Shown piece by piece: positions 1 to 11,139 of a stretch of 64,000 nt of DNA (within the stretch, counting starts at the first letter, position 1; every line of letters begins with the position of its first letter). Position numbers and translations under genes: made by a program. The DNA comes from Bacteroidaceae bacterium (GTDB lineage: Bacteria; Bacteroidota; Bacteroidia; Bacteroidales; Bacteroidaceae): the NCBI GenBank assembly GCA_017461605.1, contig JAFTXN010000009.1, forward strand, positions 1 through 64,000, given 5' to 3'. The notes beneath the pieces are model-generated. The model was not told where the DNA came from and made no database searches. It saw only the letters and a list, made by a program, of their open reading frames with translations.

Positions 1-90
1 CTTAGAAGTGCGAAAAAGTCCTTGATTATTTGCACAGCATATAGTCAAAGCACAGAAGTATATAGATATTGTTGTTAGTATTCGTTTCAT
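1..90 (-). CDS. Secreted or lipoprotein N-terminus, cut by window edge
   Basis: An ATG at position 90 on the minus strand opens a frame that stays open to base 1 (30 codons). It starts with Lys-Arg, then a hydrophobic stretch with small residues and cysteines (...LTICC), which reads as a signal peptide, possibly with a lipobox Cys near residue 18-19. A TAACTTTG -7 element lies just upstream on the same strand (104-111). The rest of the gene is outside the window, so no function can be given. Confidence 0.45.
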   Translation of the reverse strand, partial: MKRILTTISIYFCALTICCANNQGLFRTSK

Positions 91-313
91 AAACTTGGCT
101 TCACAAAGTTAGCAAAAACCTTATAACTCTGATGTGTTCATATTAAAACAATTACAAAAATAGCGATAATATTCAGACTTCAATTCAATTACCACTTTTT
201 TTAACTTATAACTCACAACCTTGATATTTCTAAGGATTTGCCTCTCTCGTATTTGGAAAAGTGACGCAGTAGTAAACGGGGGTGGATAAGGGATGCTTGA
301 TTCATCTTAAATA

Positions 314-369
314 ATGCAAAAACACCCAACTTTACATTTTTGGGTGTAAAATTGGGCGTTTGTTTTGCA
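314..369. terminator. Long hairpin, possible tRNA-Ser terminator
   Basis: Bases 315-336 and 345-369 form a long imperfect inverted repeat (TGCAAAA...TTTACA against TGTAAAA...TTTTGCA). It lies just downstream of the minus-strand tRNA-Ser and could end its transcript. A competing pairing of ACACCCA with TGGGTGT is also possible. Apart from this and the partial gene at the edge, I see nothing in bases 112-394. Confidence 0.4.
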
Positions 370-394
370 ATTTACTGATTTTCAGCGTTTATTG

Positions 395-479
395 CGGAGA
401 GAGAGGGATTCGAACCCCCGGTGCCTCTCAGCACGGCAGTTTTCAAGACTGCTGTAATCGACCACTCTACCATCTCTCC
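395..479 (-). tRNA. tRNA-Ser (anticodon UGA)
   Basis: On the minus strand a 7-bp acceptor stem (GGAGAGA with TCTCTCC), a D arm, an anticodon stem GCAGT/ACTGC with loop CTTGAAA, a long variable arm and a T arm with GTTCGAAT fold into a class II tRNA. The anticodon UGA reads UCA serine codons. The discriminator is G and CCA is not encoded. The 85-nt length and extra variable arm fit tRNA-Ser. Confidence 0.96.
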
Positions 480-503
480 TGAGGCTGGGCCTTAAATCGC
501 GTG

Positions 504-534
504 CAAAGGTACAACATTTTTTGTTACTTGCAAG
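504..534 (-). promoter_or_regulatory. Bacteroidetes-type promoter for tRNA-Ser
   Basis: On the minus strand a CTTG element (531-534) is followed after 19 bases by TACCTTTG (504-511). This matches the Bacteroidetes primary sigma pattern TTTG-N19-21-TAnnTTTG. It lies 25 bases upstream of the mature tRNA 5' end. Confidence 0.7.
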
Positions 535-687
535 AAAAAACTGCAAAATGTGCTTGAAAAGTATGATGAAGCCTGCAAAAAGTCGGAAAGTGCGACGCCG
601 AAATTCTGTTTTCACTCCCGACATACATACTCCGCATCAATGGGTATCCACCTGCTGTCGAGGGAATTCCGACCCGACATTTTGTTT

Positions 688-1737
688 TTACTTACTGCCA
701 ATCTCGTAAATCACACGCAGTTGTCCGGCCATCACAGTGCTTCCGTCGGTGTGTATGCAGTGCAGGGCAGGCTGCACACTGAATCCTGCACCTATCGGAC
801 AGTTGAAAGTGAGTTCCACATCCGTTTCGTTACCATCGGCATAGTAAGCACGATTTACGCCCAAGCCCAGCACGCCTCCATTGGCGGTAACATCTTCCAT
901 CACCACCGCACCGGCCCAATATCCCTTGCCGGCAGCGTTCTTCGTGAACTGCACGGCACCTTGTGCCAACAGGCCGAGCTGTGCACGCCCGATGCGGAAG
1001 AGCGGCTGCTCGACCACTGTCCAAAGTCCGAAGTCAACGCGTTCGCCACTGGCTTGGCGCGTAGCGAGATTGTACCCCAAGGTGTACGTGGCCGGTGTGC
1101 TTTCACCTTTTGCCACTTCGTACATCGCACTTCCGTAATTGAGGATACCGTCACGACCGGGGCGGAAGCGAAATTGCTCATCCAAGCGATCAGAGGCACG
1201 ACCATTGTACAGACTTTCGCGAAAGGTCCAACGAGCCGTCGGCCGATATTCCACGTGGAATCCCAGTGCTGAAACAGGAAACATTGGCACACCGGTATTT
1301 TCGGTGATGGTAGGCAAACCTCCATAAGACGAACCTGTAAACACTCCGGCATAGTCCGTACTGCAATAATCCTCGTCGGCTCCTCTCAGTCCAAGGAAGA
1401 GCAAAACCTTGCCATCGGCAAGCGTCTGTCCCAACCCGAGGTGCGTGAGGCGGAAACCAAAGTTCGGAGCATTGATATTGGAGAAGTCCTGGCGATCGTC
1501 CACTGCCGAAGCATTCACACCGTAGGTAGAAATGGCAGCTAAGTCAAACTGCGCTCCTTCCCACAATCGGACACCGGCATCCGCACTGATCAGGTTGGCC
1601 CAAGCGGCTTTCCCTTTTGTGATGTTCCACTGCCCTTCGGTGATAACTCCGGCGTTCCAACTGAAACGCGGTTCTTGCGCAAACGCGAATGCGCTGCACA
1701 GTGACGACAAAATGATTATCAGTAGTTTAGTTCTCAT
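688..1737 (-). CDS. OprB-like outer-membrane porin family protein
   Basis: 349-residue protein with a clear signal peptide (MRTKLLIIILSSLCSAFAFA, cleavage before Gln-Glu-Pro). The mature part is rich in Gly, Tyr and Phe with alternating polar and hydrophobic strands, as in an outer-membrane beta-barrel, and ends in an aromatic-containing strand (VIYEIGSK). Segments such as FGFRLTHLGLG, DYAGVFTGSSYGG and the repeated strand pattern resemble carbohydrate-selective porins of the OprB type found in Bacteroidetes. A role in diffusion of small solutes is inference from the family. It stands alone between tRNA-Ser and mnmA. An unrelated small barrel protein is the main alternative. Confidence 0.6.
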   Translation of the reverse strand: MRTKLLIIILSSLCSAFAFAQEPRFSWNAGVITEGQWNITKGKAAWANLISADAGVRLWEGAQFDLAAISTYGVNASAVDDRQDFSNINAPNFGFRLTHLGLGQTLADGKVLLFLGLRGADEDYCSTDYAGVFTGSSYGGLPTITENTGVPMFPVSALGFHVEYRPTARWTFRESLYNGRASDRLDEQFRFRPGRDGILNYGSAMYEVAKGESTPATYTLGYNLATRQASGERVDFGLWTVVEQPLFRIGRAQLGLLAQGAVQFTKNAAGKGYWAGAVVMEDVTANGGVLGLGVNRAYYADGNETDVELTFNCPIGAGFSVQPALHCIHTDGSTVMAGQLRVIYEIGSK

Positions 1738-1846
1738 GTTGGTTTCTTGTAAAATCAGTGTGCGAAAATACGAGAACTATCAAAGAATGACAACACCCAC
1801 ATTTGGGTATTTTATATAGAGTGAAATCCATTAAAAATCGCCATGC

Positions 1847-3007
1847 TCAGACACTGATTTCGCCTGAGCCAATGCAGACACGCGACGCAGCGTCATACAC
1901 CACGCCGAATTGACCGGGCGCCACGCCCTGTATCATGTCATCACCCACTACGCGAAATACGCCATTCGAGCGATAGAGTTTTCCCTTGCGGAAGCGGTCT
2001 GTATGGCGCACCTTGAAGGTTATGTCGAACTCGCCTTCCAAGGGCCAAGGATCGGCTGTGAGAAAATGGAAACCGGCCAGGGTGAACGCTTTGTTGTATT
2101 GCAAAATGGTGTCATAGCCTCGGCTGACGTAGAGAATGTTTTTCTCGATGTCCTTCTTCACTACAAACCACGGGCCACCGCCTAAGCCCAATCCCTTACG
2201 CTGTCCGATGGTGTGGAACCAGTATCCGCGATGTTCGCCAATCTTTCTGCCGGATTCTATCTCGATGACCGGTCCCGGCCGCTCGCCCAGGAAACGACGC
2301 ACAAAGTCGCTGTAATTGATCTTGCCCAAGAAGCAGATGCCCTGACTGTCTTTGCGGCGCGCCGGTGGCAGTTTGGCATCCAGCGCAATGCTTCTCACCT
2401 CGTCTTTCATGAGGTGGCCGATGGGCAGCATGATTTTGTCCATCTGCGCCAGGCTCAGCTGCGCCAGGAAGTCGGTTTGGTCTTTCACCGGATCGGGTGC
2501 TGTGCCCAGCCAACGCGTTTCTGCTGCCGGTGCATAGGCCGTCAGTTCCTTGCCTTCCACCAGGCTGACGGCCCGAGCGCCCGACAAGTCGAAGCCTTCC
2601 ACCGGCGCATTTTCCGGCAGGCTTGGCGTTGTGAGCACCCGCGCATAGTGTCCCGTGGCAATGCGGTCGTAGGCATGCCCCACCTTTTCCTCGAAAGCGC
2701 CAAACTTGATCAGCTTGTTGCACATCACATCGGGATTGGGCGTCAGGCCTTGCTTCACATGCTCCATCGTGTAGGCAACCACCCGATCCCAATACTCTTT
2801 TTGCAGGTCCACGACTTCAAGTTTCAAGCCATAGCGACGCGCCGTCGCCTCCGAGAGTTCGATATCCTCCTCCGCAGTGCAAGTCAGGTCGTCGGTATCC
2901 ATACCGATTTTGATATAGTAGAGATCGGGGCGAAAGCCTTGCTCGTAAAGCAAGTGCAAAGCCACGGCGCTGTCCACGCCTCCCGAGAGCAATAGAGCTA
3001 TGTTCAT
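1847..3007 (-). CDS. mnmA: tRNA-specific 2-thiouridylase MnmA
   Basis: 386 residues from the ATG at 3007, chosen because the family N-terminus begins directly before the PP-loop; an upstream ATG would add nine unconserved residues. The PP-loop SGGVDS is at residues 8-13. The catalytic cysteine pair is visible: Cys96 in NPDVMCN and Cys225 in SQGICFLG. The family makes the s2U34 modification in Lys, Glu and Gln tRNAs in the cytoplasm, using sulfur relayed to the second Cys. The segment between residues 123 and 170 looks longer than in E. coli MnmA. A TACCTTTG -7 element lies upstream (3065-3072, minus strand). Confidence 0.93.
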   Translation of the reverse strand: MNIALLLSGGVDSAVALHLLYEQGFRPDLYYIKIGMDTDDLTCTAEEDIELSEATARRYGLKLEVVDLQKEYWDRVVAYTMEHVKQGLTPNPDVMCNKLIKFGAFEEKVGHAYDRIATGHYARVLTTPSLPENAPVEGFDLSGARAVSLVEGKELTAYAPAAETRWLGTAPDPVKDQTDFLAQLSLAQMDKIMLPIGHLMKDEVRSIALDAKLPPARRKDSQGICFLGKINYSDFVRRFLGERPGPVIEIESGRKIGEHRGYWFHTIGQRKGLGLGGGPWFVVKKDIEKNILYVSRGYDTILQYNKAFTLAGFHFLTADPWPLEGEFDITFKVRHTDRFRKGKLYRSNGVFRVVGDDMIQGVAPGQFGVVYDAASRVCIGSGEISV

Positions 3008-3064
3008 AGTTGTTGTCGTTGCGATGTGCGGCACTGAGCAAGCACATGGGTGTTAAACTGAGTG

Positions 3065-3072
3065 CAAAGGTA
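3065..3072 (-). promoter_or_regulatory. -7 element upstream of mnmA
   Basis: TACCTTTG on the minus strand, 58 bases before the mnmA start. It fits the TAnnTTTG -7 consensus; I do not see a well-spaced TTTG -33 element. Confidence 0.5.
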
Positions 3073-3145
3073 AGACTTTTTGCCCAATGCCGCATTCTGC
3101 ACATGCCGCAGACCTCAAGTTTTCTACAGAGTAAGGAGATACAAA

Positions 3146-3186
3146 AAAGCTCTGCCACATCCGCACGCCGGACATAGCAGAGCTTT
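3146..3186 (-). terminator. Terminator of groES-groEL
   Basis: A stem of AAAGCTCTGC with GCAGAGCTTT encloses a smaller inner stem (TCCG/CGGA). Read on the minus strand the hairpin follows the groEL stop by about 30 bases and ends in a run of six T, the form of a Rho-independent terminator. Confidence 0.8.
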
Positions 3187-3217
3187 CATTGGATATATAT
3201 GTTTCGTCAGGGGAAGA

Positions 3218-5178
<1,961 letters not shown>

Positions 5179-5285
5179 AATTTTTATGTTTAGGTTTTTA
5201 TTTATATGTAATGCTTTGCTAAGCATCCCCACGCCTTTCTGACAATTGCGGAAGAAGTTGTAGAGAAATGCCTCGCCCACCTCTA

Positions 5286-5301
5286 TGCCAAAAGTGTGCC
5301 A
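5286..5301 (-). promoter_or_regulatory. Sigma-54-like motif upstream of groES
   Basis: On the minus strand TGGCACACTTTTGGCA matches the -24/-12 pattern TGGCACR-N4-TTGCA with one mismatch at a less critical base; GG and GC have the canonical spacing. It lies 108 bases before the groES start. I see no activator site and this could be chance. Confidence 0.25.
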
Positions 5302-5377
5302 AAAGGCTTTCGGCGGGACATTTATTTTCGCCTCGCCAAGGTTTTCGCCATTTTGTCAGTTGCTTTTGGGAAATTTG

Positions 5378-8023
5378 TCAATACTCGTAGAAAACGAAAG
5401 TGCCATTCCGCGTGATGCCTCGCAGCGAAATGCGCAATCGCTGTTGCTCGCCGGCATTGCTGAAGAACACAGCCGAAGTACGTCCCTGCTTATCTGTGCG
5501 CAAGTTCGGGCACCAGAACAAAGTGCGCCGTGTGTCGGCATCGTCTCGCAAGGAATAGCGGCGATAGTCGGGCGAATAGAAACGTCGTGGCTCGCTGAAG
5601 CCATCCACATGGCGGTGCTGCACACCTTTGCGAGTACGCATCGAGCGATTGGGATGTGTATATACGAAGATGGCCGCCGGATTGAAAGTCATCAGTTCGG
5701 CTTCGTTCGTTCCCAACATGGTGCTCGGCAAGAACTTTCGCCAATCGTTGGGATTCTCCATCACAACGATGCTCTTCACCGCATCCGAGAAGATCAGCGG
5801 ATCATCGCCTTTGCGAAATTGCAAAAGCAGTTCGTTGTCCACGAAGACGATGGCCGGGCGTCCGCGATAGTAGAAAGTATATTTCTCACCGGCTTCCACC
5901 ACTTGCGCCGTATCACCGAAAGCCTCAAGAAAGGCTTTCATGCGTGCATCCTCTATATTGGCGATAGGGTCGTAAGTAAACTGCGAATTTTTATTGGCCA
6001 GCCAGCCCCATATAAGAGGGATGTCGCGTCCTTCGTCCTGCCAACGCTCGATTTCCTGCACCACGTTGTAGTAAACCTGTGCGTGCCGAAAACCGGCCTT
6101 CTCGCCTCCCTTGTAACTGTAGCGGTTGCCCACCAATCCCCGGTATCCGTTCTTCGCCACCACTTCAGCCATACCGAGATTTACATTGAGCGTCTGCGGA
6201 ATGGTGTCTTCCCATTCAAAGATCCCCGGAAGGCCGCCATGATTTCTTGCAGGCATGGCAGCCGGACGCAAATCCATTTCAGACAAATGAAAAGCGCGGG
6301 GTGAGAGTCCGAACCAGCGATCTAGCGCCACACGGCTCCATTTCCGCTTGCCATTTACCCGCGTGGAGAATTGTGCCACCCAGTCGCCCGAGAAGTCCAC
6401 GTTCGACACAAAGGCAAAACGTCCCAACGAATCGGTAACGGCCGTGGCTTCCAAGGCTCCGCCGTCGCGCGTGTACATTTTCAGTTCGAGCGTTGCATTG
6501 CTCCACACCTTTTCGGCCACTTCACCCTTGTCCTTGAGCACACGTCCGTTGAGTGTGAGATGTTCCTCGATGGGCTGCAGCAAGTCGAAACTGTCCTTTC
6601 CGCACATTGTCTCAAAGGCATTGGCCGTCCACCCTTGCACCAGCAAGAGCAGGTCAAGGGCTCTGCGATGGGCTGCATCATCTTTTTCGAAATAAAAACC
6701 GGGGTTGGCAATCCATCCGCGCAACTCCGAAGCCAACAACATCTCTGTGTAAAGGTCGGCACCGGGCGCAGCCACCATCTCGCCCACACTGTCACGCACC
6801 GACAACGAGAGCACAGCATCTTGCAAGGGCTTTCCTGCGGCATCGCACACCTCAAACTCCATCGCTATCGGGGAGAACGGGTCATATTCCGTCGCATTCC
6901 GAGTTACTGACACACGGGTCTGCCTCTCGGGAGCCGCCTTGAAAATTAAGCGCCGGCACAAGCTATGTCCTTTGGCATCGAACAGTTCTATGCGATTGAT
7001 GCCTCCATGAAAACTCTCGTTGGGTATAAACATTTCCACCGGCATTTCGCCTACTGTCAGAGTGTCGAAATAGCATGCCCGTTCCCTGCAGAACACAGCC
7101 AGACCCGTGAGTTGTTCCGGCTGCATAGCACTGCGCTGAATGAACAATGTTACGCCATCGTCCTGCACATCGGCCGTCAGGGCGTAGCCTGCCGGCTGTG
7201 CTGTTGGCAGAGGGAAACGCTGTTCGTCATCGCCCTCACCATATTTCACATATCCGCCTTGCACTTCCGGCAGTAGCATGAAGAGCCCCATGCCATCGTG
7301 TTCGGGGATGATGTCTTGCATCTTTTGCCCATCGGCGGTATGGAGCGACAATCCGCCGGTCAGTCCCGTGCCCTTGGCATCGTTCGCACGAAATGCCACG
7401 CGGCCTGCCAGTCCTGCCACGATGTTTCCTCCTTCGGGATAGAAGTCGACAGAGACCTCCTTGCGCGACTTGAAATCATACGGCCGCGGATGACCGGGAG
7501 CCAAGTCGTGTTCGTTCTCCGGACGCGGTATCTCCAGAGTTGTCTCAGCGCGTCCTTCGTTCTTCTCGAATATAGGCACAACACGCGAGAAGCAGGCTTC
7601 ACGCCCCCAGTTGAGCATCTCACGCGTATAGGCTCGTACCTCATAGAAGCCGGCACGAACCGGCATATCGAGCTTGAACTCTCCATAAGCTTGTCCTTCT
7701 TTCACCTGCAGCAACTTGCGTTCCACCAAGTCGCCATCCGCATTGAGCAACTCCACATAGAGCACACCGCTGAGCGTGGTGGGCTGCAACGAAGAGGCAC
7801 GCACCACATAGGCTTTCAGCCACATGGTCTCTCCAACCATGTAAGCATTGTTGTCAAGATGAAGATACACTTTCTCACGCGGAAACTCGTGATCGAATTG
7901 TGCCGCGGCCTTAAAGCGGTTGAAGAGTTGTTCGAAAGCTGTTGTCTGCGCCTGTACCGGCAAGGCGAAAAGCACCAGGACGGCCGGCATCAGACGGAGG
8001 AAAAACCTAAGCACGTGTTTCAT
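5378..8023 (-). CDS. Large exported MG2-like (macroglobulin-fold) protein
   Basis: 881 residues with a signal peptide (cleavage after PVQAQ, about residue 26). Residues 45-150 (REKVYLHLDNNAYMVGETMW...) match the MG2-like opening domain of Bacteroidetes surface proteins: an extended-strand domain about ligand or tension binding, followed by 'GFYEVRAYTREMLNWG'. Later segments look like repeated beta-sandwich domains (FDPFSPIAMEFEV..., LNGRVLKDKGEVAE...), and residues 700-760 resemble a TonB-receptor plug-like region (SIVVMENPNDWRKF). Such proteins are common in this phylum and uncharacterised; substrate handling at the cell surface is only a guess. It is followed on the same strand by no close gene, and is preceded 45 bases upstream by a nitroreductase. 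Confidence 0.6.
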   Translation of the reverse strand: MKHVLRFFLRLMPAVLVLFALPVQAQTTAFEQLFNRFKAAAQFDHEFPREKVYLHLDNNAYMVGETMWLKAYVVRASSLQPTTLSGVLYVELLNADGDLVERKLLQVKEGQAYGEFKLDMPVRAGFYEVRAYTREMLNWGREACFSRVVPIFEKNEGRAETTLEIPRPENEHDLAPGHPRPYDFKSRKEVSVDFYPEGGNIVAGLAGRVAFRANDAKGTGLTGGLSLHTADGQKMQDIIPEHDGMGLFMLLPEVQGGYVKYGEGDDEQRFPLPTAQPAGYALTADVQDDGVTLFIQRSAMQPEQLTGLAVFCRERACYFDTLTVGEMPVEMFIPNESFHGGINRIELFDAKGHSLCRRLIFKAAPERQTRVSVTRNATEYDPFSPIAMEFEVCDAAGKPLQDAVLSLSVRDSVGEMVAAPGADLYTEMLLASELRGWIANPGFYFEKDDAAHRRALDLLLLVQGWTANAFETMCGKDSFDLLQPIEEHLTLNGRVLKDKGEVAEKVWSNATLELKMYTRDGGALEATAVTDSLGRFAFVSNVDFSGDWVAQFSTRVNGKRKWSRVALDRWFGLSPRAFHLSEMDLRPAAMPARNHGGLPGIFEWEDTIPQTLNVNLGMAEVVAKNGYRGLVGNRYSYKGGEKAGFRHAQVYYNVVQEIERWQDEGRDIPLIWGWLANKNSQFTYDPIANIEDARMKAFLEAFGDTAQVVEAGEKYTFYYRGRPAIVFVDNELLLQFRKGDDPLIFSDAVKSIVVMENPNDWRKFLPSTMLGTNEAELMTFNPAAIFVYTHPNRSMRTRKGVQHRHVDGFSEPRRFYSPDYRRYSLRDDADTRRTLFWCPNLRTDKQGRTSAVFFSNAGEQQRLRISLRGITRNGTFVFYEY

Positions 8024-8068
8024 CTGTTTCGGTTACAACTTGTTTGTCCCTAAAGAAGTTTTACCACT

Positions 8069-8716
8069 TCACCAACGATTGTAGTGAATATTGGAGGCAT
8101 CATACTTATCCTTGGGGTGCGGCTCGCCTTTGGGATAACCAATAGGAATCACATTGAGCGGCACGATGTGTTCGGGCAAGCCCAATGCCGACTTCACAGC
8201 CACCAGCCGTTCTTCGTAGGGATGCACTCCGGTCCACACGGCTCCCAAGCCCATGGCCTCTGCCATGAGCAACAGGTTCTCGGTAGCCGCCGAACAATCG
8301 AAAGTCCAGTTGGTCGAAGGTTTGCCATGGCTGTCGGTAACACTCATATCGCCGCACACAATGATGGCTGCCGCAGCTTCGGTCAGCATCTTGGCATAGG
8401 GCAACCGCTGCGCCAAGCTGTCCATTTCGGCCCGGCCTTCCACCACCACAAACTTCCAGGGCCGCATATCGCGCCCGGTGGGAGCAGCCATGGCGGCACG
8501 CAGCAGCGTGTCGATCTGCTCACGACTGACCGGACGGTCGGCAAAGCTACGCACGCTCTTACGGCTCAGGATGTTCTGCAACACTACTCCGGACTTGCTC
8601 TCGGCCGAACACTTCTTGGCACAGCCGTGTCCTTCGTCTTGCGACACCATCAGATGTGTCAGACTGGCAAGGAGAGCAATGGCGAGTACCAAACTAACTA
8701 TTTTGTAACGATTCAT
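8069..8716 (-). CDS. Exported or membrane-anchored nitroreductase-family protein
   Basis: 215 residues. Residues 5-25 form a hydrophobic N-terminal segment (signal or anchor), followed by a short Cys-containing linker (HGCAKKC). The nitroreductase fold starts at about residue 46 with SRKSVRSFADRPV, and includes AAPTGRDMRPWKFVVVE and the late GLGAVWTGVHPY, which contribute to FMN binding in this family. The family uses FMN and NAD(P)H to reduce nitro groups, quinones or flavins. An exported form is unusual, because NAD(P)H is cytoplasmic; it may take electrons from the neighbouring FMN/Fe-S membrane protein encoded 71 bases upstream. That link is inference from the gene order. Confidence 0.8.
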   Translation of the reverse strand: MNRYKIVSLVLAIALLASLTHLMVSQDEGHGCAKKCSAESKSGVVLQNILSRKSVRSFADRPVSREQIDTLLRAAMAAPTGRDMRPWKFVVVEGRAEMDSLAQRLPYAKMLTEAAAAIIVCGDMSVTDSHGKPSTNWTFDCSAATENLLLMAEAMGLGAVWTGVHPYEERLVAVKSALGLPEHIVPLNVIPIGYPKGEPHPKDKYDASNIHYNRW

Positions 8717-8787
8717 AATGATGGTATGTCTTTGGATATTTCGGAAAAGCGAATTCTGTTGTTCTCAGCGTGCTCCTTGACTTGTCA

Positions 8788-9999
8788 TCAGTCTGCACGC
8801 GATGCCAAGTGCAGGGCTTCGCCAAGCGGACAAAGCGTTTTGCACCACGGACGGGGCACAAACAGGCCGGCAATCACAATGACCAATGCCAGCACCACCA
8901 CAACCGTCGATGCGGCTTCGGGGGTAAAAATGCTGAATGGTTCGTAGTCGAGCAGGAAAGCCCCGAAGCCCAACCACAATGCCAAGAGCAACACGGCAAA
9001 CACACCCAAACGGATGCGGTTCAGCACACGAAACACATGCGGCGCAATCTGTATTTTTCCCCACGGGCACATATAAATCAGTTCTTGGAGAGCGCCCAAC
9101 GGGCACACCCACTGGCAATAATGGGCCGGTTTGCCAAAGAATGGCATCACGACGGCCACCACCAGCATTGCCAACGTGGGAAGCACAATCAGGGGATCGC
9201 AACCGGAGGAAAGCCATCCACGAAGCAGGGACAGACTCAGGAATTGTCCACACCAGAAGCCCACTACCAAGACATTGAGCACGAGCATCGCGATGCGCAC
9301 CCATCGATGGCTGCGCTGCACGAAAGCTGCTACAACACCCAGCGCCAAGACCGCCAACACACACAGCGTCTTCAGCCAACCCACTGCCGGAGCCGCTGCT
9401 ACGCCCTGCGTGGTCTGCCTACAAACGGACAATGCAGCCTCCACGTTGCGAATCAGCGCATTCGAGGAGTAGGTAGCTCCACTCACCGCGTCCACTTTCG
9501 TGTCGGCAGCCTGAGTCAACGTCTTTCCTTTCCAGGATTCCAGCACTACCGAGGCGCGACGCAGGAAGTCGGGTGTTTCGGCATTATCGGCTATGGCGAT
9601 GTTTTGCACCACATCGGCCGTATCCACATATACATATACCGGCACCGGACCGGCATAGCCCGAAACTCCGGTCGCAAGGCGCTTACCGCCCACCACCAGT
9701 CCGAGCAAGCGCCCCGTTGTGGCCGATTGCACCGTCCACGACACGGTGTCGCGCGGCAGCCATCGGGCATCCGCAAGTCCCAAGGCTGTCCGGACATCCT
9801 GCGGAACATCGGGCGCCGAAGCCGTTGCCGACGCTGCAATGGCGGCAGTATCGGGGGCCGAGGCCTTCCCCAGGTCTTCGCCCCAAAGATGTCCCATCGG
9901 CACTGCGGCAGCCGAAATAAGCAAGAGCACCACCAAGAGGGAAAGTGCTCTCTCCAAAAATTGCTTCAGTTGATTCTTCATTTTCTGACTCATTGACAT
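8788..9999 (-). CDS. Membrane FMN-binding / 4Fe-4S electron-transfer protein (NosR/RnfG-like)
   Basis: 403 residues. A transmembrane segment (residues 17-35) precedes a periplasmic FMN-binding domain with SGATYSS at 173-179; Thr176 is the expected covalent flavin site as in RnfG and NosR. Then come about four further transmembrane segments and two Cys clusters, CQWVCPLG and WCKTLCPLG, of the kind found in NosR/NapH-type polyferredoxins; each cluster here has only two or three Cys, so cluster binding may be incomplete. It likely moves electrons across or along the inner membrane. The nitroreductase-like gene follows at 71 bases and aroB ends 12 bases upstream, so cotranscription is likely. Confidence 0.75.
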   Translation of the reverse strand: MSMSQKMKNQLKQFLERALSLLVVLLLISAAAVPMGHLWGEDLGKASAPDTAAIAASATASAPDVPQDVRTALGLADARWLPRDTVSWTVQSATTGRLLGLVVGGKRLATGVSGYAGPVPVYVYVDTADVVQNIAIADNAETPDFLRRASVVLESWKGKTLTQAADTKVDAVSGATYSSNALIRNVEAALSVCRQTTQGVAAAPAVGWLKTLCVLAVLALGVVAAFVQRSHRWVRIAMLVLNVLVVGFWCGQFLSLSLLRGWLSSGCDPLIVLPTLAMLVVAVVMPFFGKPAHYCQWVCPLGALQELIYMCPWGKIQIAPHVFRVLNRIRLGVFAVLLLALWLGFGAFLLDYEPFSIFTPEAASTVVVVLALVIVIAGLFVPRPWCKTLCPLGEALHLASRAD

Positions 10000-10011
10000 G
10001 ATTTGCGGGGC

Positions 10012-11052
10012 TTACCCTTCGCGCAGGAAGTCGAAGGCAGCAAACACATCCTCCTTGCTCACGCGACAGTCCAGCCGGATGTCGCCCACGTCTCCCAACA
10101 GAGTGAAGTTGATGTGTCCGGCCACGTTCTTCTTGTCGTGCTGCATATATGTGTAAAGGGTTTCGTAATCTCGACAATCGTAGTTGAAACATCCGTAGTG
10201 CTCGCGGACGAAGGCAAAGGTTTGTCGCATTTTCTCCACAGGGAAGCCGAAGCTTGTGCTGAGGTAGAGCTCGCAGACCAAGCCCCATGCCACGGCATAC
10301 CCATGGGGCACCGTGCATTGCTTCTGCAACGCCAGGCTCTCGAAGGCGTGTCCGATGGTGTGTCCCAGGTTCAGCGCTTTGCGCAGACCGCGCTCGTGTG
10401 GATCTTCCTTCACGATGCGCTGTTTCAGCACGATGCTTTCTTCCACCAGCGTTTGGAGTCGGGAGAAGTCGAACGAATAGACGTCGAAGGTCAAGTGCTC
10501 GGCCCACATTCGGTCTCCATCGAGCAGCGCATGCTTCAGCATCTCGGCATAGCCGGAGCGCATGTTGATGTCATCGAGCGTATGGAGGAAATCCGTGGAC
10601 ACAATCACGGCATCTGCCTCACGGAAGGCGCCGATTTCGTTCTTCAGTCCGTTGAAGTTGATTCCCGTCTTGCCACCCACAGCCGCATCGACCATCGACA
10701 GCAGTGTGGTGGGGATATTTACAAACTTGATGCCGCGCTTGAAGGTGGCAGCGGCGAAGCCTCCCAAATCGGTCACCATTCCTCCGCCCAGGCATACCAG
10801 CAACGAATGGCGCGTGGCACCGCCTTGGCACAGGGCCTGCCACACTGCCATCAGTGTTTCCGGTGTTTTGTGCTCATCGGTGGCACCGATCACAATGTTT
10901 TCGGCGTGTTCTGCCGGGCTTCCTTTCAACAGAGGACGGCACAACCGATGCGTGTTCTCATCGGTGAGCAGGAACAGGCGGTCGTAGTGTAATTCTGCCA
11001 ACAGCTTCGTCAGGTCGTCGGCTACGGTATGTGAATAGATGATGTGTTGCAT
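10012..11052 (-). CDS. aroB: 3-dehydroquinate synthase
   Basis: 346 residues from the ATG at 11052 (MQHIIYS); the upstream extension is not family-like. It shows the NAD-binding CLGGGMVTDLGGFAAATF, then FVNIPTTLLSMVDAAVGGKTGINF and the C-terminal metal-site region GHTIGHAFESL. AroB converts DAHP to 3-dehydroquinate, the second shikimate step, in the cytoplasm. It sits about 1.5 kb from the divergently oriented Phe/Tyr operon that encodes the first step, so the two units together cover both ends of aromatic synthesis. Confidence 0.95.
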   Translation of the reverse strand: MQHIIYSHTVADDLTKLLAELHYDRLFLLTDENTHRLCRPLLKGSPAEHAENIVIGATDEHKTPETLMAVWQALCQGGATRHSLLVCLGGGMVTDLGGFAAATFKRGIKFVNIPTTLLSMVDAAVGGKTGINFNGLKNEIGAFREADAVIVSTDFLHTLDDINMRSGYAEMLKHALLDGDRMWAEHLTFDVYSFDFSRLQTLVEESIVLKQRIVKEDPHERGLRKALNLGHTIGHAFESLALQKQCTVPHGYAVAWGLVCELYLSTSFGFPVEKMRQTFAFVREHYGCFNYDCRDYETLYTYMQHDKKNVAGHINFTLLGDVGDIRLDCRVSKEDVFAAFDFLREG

Positions 11053-11139
11053 AGTGTTCGAGCAGTGGGGCATCAGTTCTTCAGCCCTCTTTTTCAACAA
11101 TGATATTCGCTTGCAGACGCTCTTCTCTCCCGAGGAGAT

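Noticed and set aside
5179-5377. CIRCE element before groES
   Set aside because: No TTAGCACTC-N9-GAGTGCTAA or close variant is found.
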